This document shows positions 33,120-38,522 of a stretch of DNA of 38,522 bases, piece after piece. Every line of letters begins with the position of its first letter. The stretch's first letter is position 1. The notes beneath the pieces were generated by a model. The model searched no databases, was not told the origin of the DNA, and worked only from the letters and a program-made list of their open reading frames with translations. The translations under genes and the position numbers were made by a program. The stretch covers positions 1-38,522 of the forward strand of contig CAZBGY010000015.1 of NCBI GenBank assembly GCA_964491605.1. Reading direction: 5' to 3'. This stretch comes from DRYS01 sp964491605. Its GTDB lineage: Archaea > Thermoproteota > CALKCG01 > B24 > DRYS01.

Positions 33120-33194
33120 GGGCCCGTAGCGCAGTCAGGATAGCGTACCGGCCTTCGGAGCCGGTGGTCCCGGGTTCAAATCCCGGCGGGCCCG
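33120..33194 (+). tRNA. tRNA-Arg (anticodon TCG)
   Basis: A 75-base cloverleaf: acceptor GGGCCCG/CGGGCCC, D stem GCGC/GCGT, anticodon stem CCGGC/GCCGG with loop CTTCGGA (anticodon TCG), T arm CCGGG-TTCAAAT-CCCGG, discriminator G. From the third anticodon-loop base on it is the same as tRNA-Arg(CCG) except for the anticodon base. No intron or encoded CCA. The 265 bases that follow show no gene. Confidence 0.96.
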
Positions 33195-33459
33195 CTATCC
33201 CCTCAAGTTTAAGACGTAGAAGTCTTTAGGTAACTTTATGCCTGTAAAGCTTCTAAACGATGCCTTCTAAATCGTCTAGGCAAAGCTGGAGCACCCACTA
33301 AGCAATCCTTCGCTTATAAGCATCGCTAATCTATAAGAGAATATCGAGCAGAGGATATTTAGTAGCATCCTAGCGTGCTGGGATTAGTGACTTTAAATAA
33401 GCTGTTGGGTTAGGGATTTATATTGCGTTATAGTGTATCGAATATAGGGGGTTGTTTAG

Positions 33460-34056
33460 TTGGATAGGGTTAAGTGGGGTTTAAGAGCTATTACCTCCAT
33501 CTCCATACTTATCCCGTTATCGTGTGTTCTTGTACCATGCATGTTGACAGGCGATTTTTTAGGAGTATTCCTCCCTCCGCAACTGCGGAGGCTAGCGAGC
33601 TCGATTGGCTTAAGTCAAGCTGGTGATCTAAATTCGACTTTATCCGTTCTCGATGTCGATCCGAGCGGCTTTAAGATTCCGAGGTTTGTAGGATTAATGT
33701 TCGATAATTCAACAGGGATCGCCACCTTGAAGCTGAATACCACCAATCCGCTGATGCATCAGCGGATCGCTATCAACCAGTTCAGCTTCACCGTGAGGAA
33801 CAGTACATGGTCGTTCACGGTTCAGCTGAGAGAGCGGGTGGTTATCGAGGCGAACTACATCGGCATCCTCAGCTTCCCCCTCTCATCCACAAACCCTAAC
33901 GCACTGCGAATCCTCGTCGATATCATTAACGGTGTCGAGCAGCCAGCCTATACTGAGGGCATCCAGCTCCGCGATCTCTACATCGACATCAACTGCATCA
34001 TAGTTCAGGTATCAGACCTCGGTAGGCTCAGAGAGCTATTCGGCGGAAGCCGGTAG
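33460..34056 (+). CDS. Membrane-anchored protein with LEA14-like beta-sandwich pattern
   Basis: A 198-residue protein with an N-terminal hydrophobic anchor (AITSISILIPLSCVLVPCML) and a mainly beta exported part. The sequence GIATLKLNTTNPLMHQRIAI is the pattern of LEA14/WHy-type domains (strand, N-x-T-N-P, strand). A second half ends with LYIDINCIIVQVS. Function unknown; an envelope role is possible. The TTG start at 33460 has a GGGGGT site. The next gene on this strand starts 11 bases after the stop with its own GGAGG, so they are probably co-transcribed. This gene and the next look richer in G and C at third positions than genes before 33100. Confidence 0.6.
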   Translation: MDRVKWGLRAITSISILIPLSCVLVPCMLTGDFLGVFLPPQLRRLASSIGLSQAGDLNSTLSVLDVDPSGFKIPRFVGLMFDNSTGIATLKLNTTNPLMHQRIAINQFSFTVRNSTWSFTVQLRERVVIEANYIGILSFPLSSTNPNALRILVDIINGVEQPAYTEGIQLRDLYIDINCIIVQVSDLGRLRELFGGSR

Positions 34057-34067
34057 GAGGCTGTAGT

Positions 34068-34615
34068 ATGGTGAGGAGGAACTGGTTCGCTCTCATCGTC
34101 TACACGGCTAAACCGGCGGAAAGCTACTCAGAACAACTCCTATCGTTCGGGTGGAAGCGATCGTTGCNNNNNNNNNNNNNNNNNNNNNNNNNNNNNNNNN
34201 NNNNNNNNNNNNNNNNNNNNNNNNNNNNNNNNNNNNNNNNNNNNNNNNNNNNNNNNNNNNNNNNNNNCCGGCGGAAAGCTACTCAGAACAACTCCTATCG
34301 TTCGGGTGGAAGCGATCGTTGCATGTAACCATCGGATTCATCGGTATACTAGCATTATCGCTATATGCTATGCCGATAGCAATCAACGCGATAGCCCCAG
34401 ATATAATAGCTCCAACCCCGATAGCTCCGTTGATAGGGTCATCGACGATACGATTATCGAGTAGCATTTTGAATATCCACGCAGAAGTCGCGATCATAAC
34501 GACCACGACTTTCACCCACTCTTTCTTCTTAGGGGTGGCTGCCGCTGCACTATCCATCGCGGCGAGGATGTACCATCATAGAATGTTAAGTGCTGGTAAT
34601 GCTGAGAAAGCGTAA
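34068..34615 (+). CDS. Hypothetical membrane protein interrupted by the first assembly gap
   Basis: The start is credible: GGAGG about 10 bases before ATG 34068 and close coupling to the upstream gene. The visible protein begins VRRNWFALIVYTAKPAESYS. 100 N follow, flanked by a 55-base exact repeat. If the two repeat copies are collapsed, the frame stays open through LHVTIGFIGILALSLYAMPI to a stop at 34613-34615. The downstream half has low-complexity Ile/Ala/Pro content and is opposed by a more gene-like frame on the minus strand, so the true 3' end of this gene is uncertain. Confidence 0.35.
34113..34322. other. Assembly gap (100 N) flanked by identical 55-base sequence
   Basis: Bases 34113-34167 and 34268-34322 are identical, and 34168-34267 are exactly 100 N. 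This is the mark of two contigs sharing one k-mer-length end, joined by a scaffolder without merging. The true sequence may have no gap at all, or may hold a repeat. Confidence 0.9.
34279..34557 (-). CDS. Small two-segment membrane protein
   Basis: A 92-residue frame with a basic N-terminus (TPKKKEWVKVVVVMIATSAW), then FKMLLDNRIVDDPINGAIGV and a second segment GAIISGAIALIAIGIAYSDN. The first codon positions are rich in G, as in true genes, and the protein reads more naturally than the opposite frame. A TATA-like CATAAATTTAC lies upstream near 34613-34625. Its end falls inside the repeat copy next to the gap, but the frame is complete. It overlaps the plus-strand hypothetical gene completely; only one of the two is likely to be real. 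Function unknown. Confidence 0.45.
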   Translation of the reverse strand: MDSAAAATPKKKEWVKVVVVMIATSAWIFKMLLDNRIVDDPINGAIGVGAIISGAIALIAIGIAYSDNASIPMNPMVTCNDRFHPNDRSCSE

Positions 34616-34746
34616 ATTTATGAGCTACATGGAAGTTAACGTAGCCTAGAATAGGGGGAGACGATACCGGGATTCTTCACCTACAGGCTTACGGATGATT
34701 AACGCAACCCCCCTCACTTGATACTCTCTATGTTTAGGGCTTTAAC

Positions 34747-35502
34747 CTAGCCGCTTAACCGTTTTGCGAGAGTTTTCTCGTGTAGCTTTATCGCCGTGAA
34801 GGTGAATGCTACTGTGAAGACTATGAGTGCTAAGTAGTCTAATGCTAGTGGGTAGAAGCCCTTGCTTATGAAAAGCTGTCTAACCATATCTGTGAAGTAT
34901 GTTAGTGGAGAAATCGAGGCTATGATCATTCCCCATTGGGGAAGCTGTTCCACTGGTATGAAAACCCCGCTTATAAAGACTAGTGGGAATTTGACTAGGG
35001 ATGATAGCATCATCGTTGTAGCTGGTATATCTGTCGGCGGATAAGCCGAGAGCAATACGCTTAGAGCTGCAAAGCATAGGTTTGCTATTATCAACCCGGG
35101 GAGGAGTGCTATGAAGTTTAGCAGCTGAATGCCTAAAGTTAACGTTAAGGCTAACGGGATAACCGATATGATGAGCCCGAAGATGAAGGATGAGAGCATA
35201 TCCCCGACTATAATCGTCCATAGGGCTACCGGGCAGCATAAAAGCCTCTCAAGGGTTTTTGAGCGTGTCTCCCAAGGTACTATCGAGGGCCCGACGGATG
35301 TAGCTGTAAAGAATGTCGTCATGCCGATCAGCCCTGGTAAAACCTCTTTAAGCGGTATGTTCCGTCCGATAACGTAGGCTAAAGCTAGAAAAAGCGGGAA
35401 GATAAGCCCAAAGACTATGACAGGCCCCTTTAAGTAGTAGATCTTGATATTCTTTCTAGCTATGACGAGGGAACGTTTAAACTGCTCTGTAGGATTGCTC
35501 AT
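34747..35502 (-). CDS. ABC-2 type transporter permease
   Basis: A membrane protein of 251 residues with six predicted segments, of the ABC-2 exporter family. VIVFGLIFPLFLALAYVIG is the first segment after the cytosolic N-terminal helix. Then come WETRSKTLERLLCCPVALWT (the conserved loop), PATTMMLSSLVKFPLVFISG and VFIPVEQLPQWG with SPLTYFTDMVRQ, all standard for the family. The ATPase gene ends 4 bases upstream. The pair would export a drug, lipid or polysaccharide; substrate unknown. Confidence 0.9.
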   Translation of the reverse strand: MSNPTEQFKRSLVIARKNIKIYYLKGPVIVFGLIFPLFLALAYVIGRNIPLKEVLPGLIGMTTFFTATSVGPSIVPWETRSKTLERLLCCPVALWTIIVGDMLSSFIFGLIISVIPLALTLTLGIQLLNFIALLPGLIIANLCFAALSVLLSAYPPTDIPATTMMLSSLVKFPLVFISGVFIPVEQLPQWGMIIASISPLTYFTDMVRQLFISKGFYPLALDYLALIVFTVAFTFTAIKLHEKTLAKRLSG

Positions 35503-35506
35503 CGGA

Positions 35507-36516
35507 TCACCGCCCCCTCCCCCTTATGAGTTTCAGGAATACATCCTCTAAGGATGGCATCATAGTGTTTAGGCTTAAAATACGTAGATTACTCCTCTTG
35601 GCATACTCCACAAGGAACTCTATTACAGCGGATGGGTCGGCCGTATAGATACGCATCTTATTGCCTGAAGATATAGCCCTGGTTATGCTCGAGTTTTCTG
35701 AGAACCACTCTGCATCTACGGTTTTATCGAAGACTACTTCGATGTATTGAAGCTCCATACTCTGAGCTCTAAGGTTTTCAGGAGTATCTATAGCTGCTAT
35801 CCGCCCATGATTTATCACAGCTATCCTATGGCATAGCTGATTTGCCTCCTCCATGTTATGGGTTGATAGGAAAACCGTTTTCCCATCCCTATTGTATCGA
35901 GCTATCTTCTCCCTTAGTAGCCTCGCGCTCTCAACATCAAGCCCTGATGTCGGTTCATCTAGGAAAAGTACTTCCGGATCGTTAACTAAAGCCATGCATA
36001 GAAGAAGCCTCTGCTTCATTCCTTTTGAGAAGGCTCTGACAAGCTTATCCTTAACCTCGTATAATCCAAACTCTTTTAGAAGATTCACAGCGTTCTCCCT
36101 AAGTTTTCGCGATGGGATGCCATAAAGCTTACCTATTAGGACTAGGTTTTCCCATGCCGTAAGATCTACATAGGCGTTTGAAACTTCTGGAACAACACCG
36201 ATACGCTGNNNNNNNNNNNNNNNNNNNNNNNNNNNNNNNNNNNNNNNNNNNNNNNNNNNNNNNNNNNNNNNNNNNNNNNNNNNNNNNNNNNNNNNNNNNN
36301 NNNNNNNNCCGATACGCTGTATCCGGCTACAAAGGCTTTACCCCAGTCAGGCTTTATTAAACCCGTTAATATCCTGATAGTCGTCGTTTTCCCAGCTCCA
36401 TTCGGACCTAAAAAACCGAAGATTTCACCTTTCTCAACCTCGAAGCTTATATGGTCTACCGCCGTTACATCTCCGTAATACTTTGTCAATTCTTGAACAG
36501 CTATCGCATACTCCAT
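35507..36516 (-). CDS. ABC transporter ATP-binding protein (interrupted by the second assembly gap)
   Basis: ATPase partner of the ABC-2 permease. From the start at 36516: YAIAVQELTKYYGDVTAVDH, Walker A GFLGPNGAGKTTTIRIL, then GYSVS before the gap (36209-36308). After the gap QRIGVVPEVSNAYVDLTAWE, VRAFSKGMKQRLLLCMALV (signature), PEVLFLDEPTSGLD (Walker B) and VFLSTHNMEEANQL (H-loop), then the DrrA-like C-terminal region. Compared with relatives only about 5-10 residues are missing, so the real gap is about 15-30 bases, not 100. The flanking 11-base repeat cannot simply be collapsed, because that would break the frame. Confidence 0.88.
36198..36319. other. Assembly gap (100 N) inside the ABC ATPase gene
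   Basis: N at 36209-36308, exactly 100. CCGATACGCTG occurs immediately before (36198-36208) and after (36309-36319). Joining at this 11-base overlap puts the two halves of the ATPase in different frames, so some bases are truly missing. Confidence 0.85.
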
Positions 36517-37336
36517 TTATAAAAACCTCCTACCTGGGATTCCCGTACGCTTAAAATAACCGTCTGCCCTTCTAGAAAGGTTTAACACATCCAACTTTCC
36601 TCGATCCCGATTCCAACTCTCAAGAGCGTATATATCGAGCTAGACTCGAGTTTAAGATATCCAGCATTACCAGGAATCGTAGCCATCCCACTCTGAGTAC
36701 TCGTACCAGCATCCACCACTCCTCGAACCATACAATTTAACTGAAGATAGGTAGAAGTGTTACCTATAAACGTTATTTAGATGAGGAGTGGAGTCTAAGG
36801 CGGACGTAGAATCTTCCAAGCTTCTCCAATCCAGTGGAGCTAGCTGCTCAACTCTTTGAAAGCATGTTTCAATGTTATGGAGGATACGGACGCCCCCCAT
36901 ACTAGGGTGTTTAGCTATAATTCCTCCCTATGGATATAAGTACTTTATTCTCTCATGGAAGTTTACAGCTACGCCTCCGAGTATAGCATCCCTAACCGCC
37001 ACTCCCAGTTCAACCCTTCATTCGTAAGGGTTGGGGTTGAATGAGGCGGCGAACCTAGAGTTCCTCTAGGTCTCTAGAAGCTACCAGTTATATACAAACT
37101 TTCCCTACCCATCCTGCTTCATAAGCTTCGATAAACATTAACTACCAGGTAACAGGGACGATGTAGAAGCACCGTTCCAAGATAGATCTTTCCGTTACCG
37201 ATTATCTACCAGAGAGTATCCTAGATAAATACAGCCCTCAAAACCGTAAATCTTATATATTTATTAATAATCATACTCTAACTTTAATGTATCCTAATGT
37301 ATATTTAACGACAATCTTCCCTCGAGTGGTGAATCG
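36517..37336. other. Long intergenic region with two hairpins
   Basis: About 820 bases without a convincing gene; short open frames such as 36949-37041 resemble nothing I know. It holds a hairpin CAACCCTT/AAGGGTTG with 7-base loop (37011-37033), directly followed by GGGGTTGAAT and, 10 bases later, by a second hairpin ACCTAGAG-TTC-CTCTAGGT (37053-37071). An AT-rich tract at 37250-37275 (TATATATTTATTAATAATC) is probably the promoter of the next gene. Confidence 0.5.
37011..37071 (+). repeat. Tandem hairpins with GGGGTTGAAT, candidate insertion-sequence end
   Basis: Two perfect stem-loops (8 bp each) flank the decamer GGGGTTGAAT. The decamer plus a CCTAGAG/CTCTAGG hairpin recurs, inverted, at 3165-3194. 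Subterminal hairpins of this kind are found at the ends of IS200/IS605 elements and in their associated RNAs, but no transposase or TnpB gene is in the window. Confidence 0.35.
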
Positions 37337-37705
37337 ATGAGTAGCCTTATCTCGTATTCCGAGCTTGAGCGTTATGTTAGGGTTGGTGTGCGTAATGGTG
37401 TGTTTCGTAGGCTTAGTATGGTTCAGAAGGCTTTCCTTAGAGCCTGCCTCCTGTTCGCTAGGCGTGTTGGCGTTATATCTAGTAGGGTTGTGGTATCCCA
37501 GCTTAGGGATATACTAAGGTTTCTCGCTCCTCCTAGGGTTAAGGCTTTGGAGGCTGGATTGAGGAGGGTTGGGGAGATGCTTAAATGCTTCGAGAGTAGA
37601 GGAGTCTTCAAGTTTGCTCCTCAGGTTAAGCTGTGGCTTATGGATGAATCCTACCGGTTATATCTAGGTTTCATGTATCTTAACGAACCGTTCAGGATAT
37701 GGTGA
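37337..37705 (+). CDS. Hypothetical helical protein
   Basis: A 122-residue protein, basic and mostly helical: SELERYVRVGVRNGVFRRLS, then VQKAFLRACLLFARRVGVIS and SQLRDILRFLAPPRVKALEA. It ends with Tyr/Phe-rich YRLYLGFMYLNEPFRIW. The two-helix spacing may hide a small winged-helix domain, but I cannot place it in a family. It overlaps the next gene by 7 bases, so the two are translationally coupled. It carries no secretion signal. Confidence 0.6.
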   Translation: MSSLISYSELERYVRVGVRNGVFRRLSMVQKAFLRACLLFARRVGVISSRVVVSQLRDILRFLAPPRVKALEAGLRRVGEMLKCFESRGVFKFAPQVKLWLMDESYRLYLGFMYLNEPFRIW

Positions 37706-37995
37706 TGGATGTGAGTAGGGATCAGGCTATCGGATTAGCGATATGCATCGCGAGCATCCTAGGAATAATAGTCTACGGATGGCTAGTATTCCTATCAGGA
37801 TGGGCTATGCTAACCCTACAGCTAACAGGATTCATAGCAGTCGGAGCAGTATTAGGCGTATTAGCATGGATAGGCTATACACTCGCCACAACACCGCCAC
37901 CGAAACCGATCGAAGAAATAGAGAAGGAGATAGAAGATGAGCTTAGGAAGAGTGAAGAAGGATCTAAAAGCGGAGAAACCTCTAGAGAAGGATAG
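37699..37995 (+). CDS. Small protein with two membrane segments and charged tail
   Basis: A 98-residue protein. Segments AIGLAICIASILGIIVYGWL and FIAVGAVLGVLAWIGYTLA are followed by a Pro-rich link (TTPPPKPIEEIEKEIEDEL) and a charged Ser/Glu/Lys tail in the cytosol. The start may be ATG 37699 or ATG 37705 (VMD or MD). It probably belongs with the neighbouring membrane protein genes, upstream of the DUF1616 gene. Function unknown. Confidence 0.6.
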   Translation: MVMDVSRDQAIGLAICIASILGIIVYGWLVFLSGWAMLTLQLTGFIAVGAVLGVLAWIGYTLATTPPPKPIEEIEKEIEDELRKSEEGSKSGETSREG

Positions 37996-38284
37996 GAGAA
38001 AGGATCATACCCTGAATAAAACCGCTATAGTTAAAATCCCGGTATCATCCATTAGCAGTAGTCCTAATACCGTTAACCCGAGCTCTAGATAAACGCAACT
38101 AGGATGCATCGATACCTAAGTAACGTATTCTCTATAAGTCTTCGATTAGCCAACTTACTCATAGATTTAGCTACACTCATCCTGAGATAGTCTATAAGCG
38201 GATTCTGGATTGCAGCTTCAATTATCTCTGTAGCTGTGAGGATTCCGCATGGAAGAGCATTTGGTGGGGGTGAGGGGTATACCT

Positions 38285-38522
38285 ATGAGCTGGATCTTCG
38301 ATGAGGAGGTCTTAGCAGTTTTAACAGCTATAGTTATCGTCGTAGGCGTATTCGCAGGGGTCCAAGCTCTCTCTACTAGAAGGGTTATCGAGCCTTTTAG
38401 CGAGCTCGGTCTTCTAGGACCTTCTGGGAAGATAGGCGATTATCCGAGGGAGGTTGTCGCCGGTATGCCGATACTATTGAACATCTATGTCGGGAATCAT
38501 GAGGGTAGAACGATGTACTACA
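38285..38522 (+). CDS. DUF1616 family membrane protein (partial, runs off the window)
   Basis: The first 79 codons of a gene that continues past the window. The product starts with a membrane segment (VLAVLTAIVIVVGVFAGVQA), followed by EPFSELGLLGPSGKIGDYPR and VVAGMPILLNIYVGNHEGRT. That pattern (EPFSELGLLGP, IGDYP, NIYVxNHEGxxxYY) is the extracytoplasmic beta domain of DUF1616. GGGGTGAGGGG just upstream gives a strong ribosome site for ATG 38285. In archaea such genes often accompany MoxR-type ATPase and DUF58 genes, which may follow beyond the end. Confidence 0.75.
   Translation, partial: MSWIFDEEVLAVLTAIVIVVGVFAGVQALSTRRVIEPFSELGLLGPSGKIGDYPREVVAGMPILLNIYVGNHEGRTMYY

Noticed and set aside
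6786..33194. The two tRNA-Arg genes share an almost identical 3' half in the same direction, 26 kb apart, like att sites flanking an integrated element.
   Set aside because: Both are complete tRNAs with different anticodons, and the interval contains core genes (rpoP, nac, mbf1, trm56, two more tRNAs). Isoacceptor similarity explains the repeat.
1..38522. CRISPR array, rRNA, SRP RNA or RNase P RNA.
   Set aside because: No regularly spaced direct repeats and no recognisable conserved rRNA, SRP or RNase P sequence blocks were seen by eye on either strand.

Overview
The window is archaeal, most likely from a thermophilic member of the Thermoproteota or a related lineage. Marker genes support this: RNA polymerase subunit P (rpoP), the archaeal NAC alpha homologue, MBF1, the archaeal tRNA C56 2'-O-methyltransferase, an archaeal-type beta-lactamase-fold nuclease, and four tRNAs without encoded CCA. 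Promoters are TATA-box type, leaders are short or carry GGAGGTG-like sites, and several starts are TTG or GTG. Two runs of exactly 100 N show that this is a scaffold from a draft or metagenome assembly.

Layout. 1-6400: end of an unknown gene, an ArsB/NhaD-type permease, a DUF1893 protein, an amidohydrolase, an LMW-phosphatase/arsenate reductase, a CPH-type (CopB-like) P1B ATPase with a C-terminal YHS domain, and a thioredoxin. 6786-7570: tRNA-Arg(CCG) followed by a decayed tyrosine-integrase gene that is still readable across several frameshifts. 7667-10734: a carbohydrate-type set (Gfo/Idh/MocA oxidoreductase, sugar isomerase/epimerase, alpha/beta hydrolase). 10851-14374: tRNA-Phe, YjbQ protein, beta-lactamase-fold nuclease, rpoP, and a two-gene unit of type II pantothenate kinase with an ECF S component. 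14616-18136: Hsp20, HD-domain protein, adenine deaminase and a second amidohydrolase. 18232-23226: a secreted beta-propeller protein and two Cys-type sulfatases. 23334-25412: an AT-rich, damaged region with a frameshifted zinc alcohol dehydrogenase, a fragment of a uroporphyrinogen-decarboxylase-like gene, a striking nested inverted repeat and a broken small ORF. 25399-27721: an anaerobic sulfatase-maturating-type radical SAM enzyme, tRNA-Gly and a nitrilase-family hydrolase. 27839-32979: NAC, MBF1, Trm56, a membrane-anchored PLD-like protein, a divergent SpeD-like protein and two radical SAM proteins. 33120-38522: tRNA-Arg(TCG), poorly known membrane proteins, an ABC-2 exporter, and the start of a DUF1616 gene. 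Both assembly gaps lie in this last block.

How the genes may work together. The two sulfatases need formylglycine, and the radical SAM enzyme 2-6 kb away is the natural candidate to make it without oxygen. Together with the oxidoreductase, isomerase and esterase-like hydrolase this suggests breakdown of sulfated or esterified carbohydrates. The ECF S component overlapping a type II pantothenate kinase suggests salvage of pantothenate or pantetheine, which is not the usual archaeal CoA route. The CopB-type ATPase, thioredoxin and a palindrome over the ATPase promoter suggest a metal-stress unit. No CRISPR array, rRNA or intact mobile element was seen.
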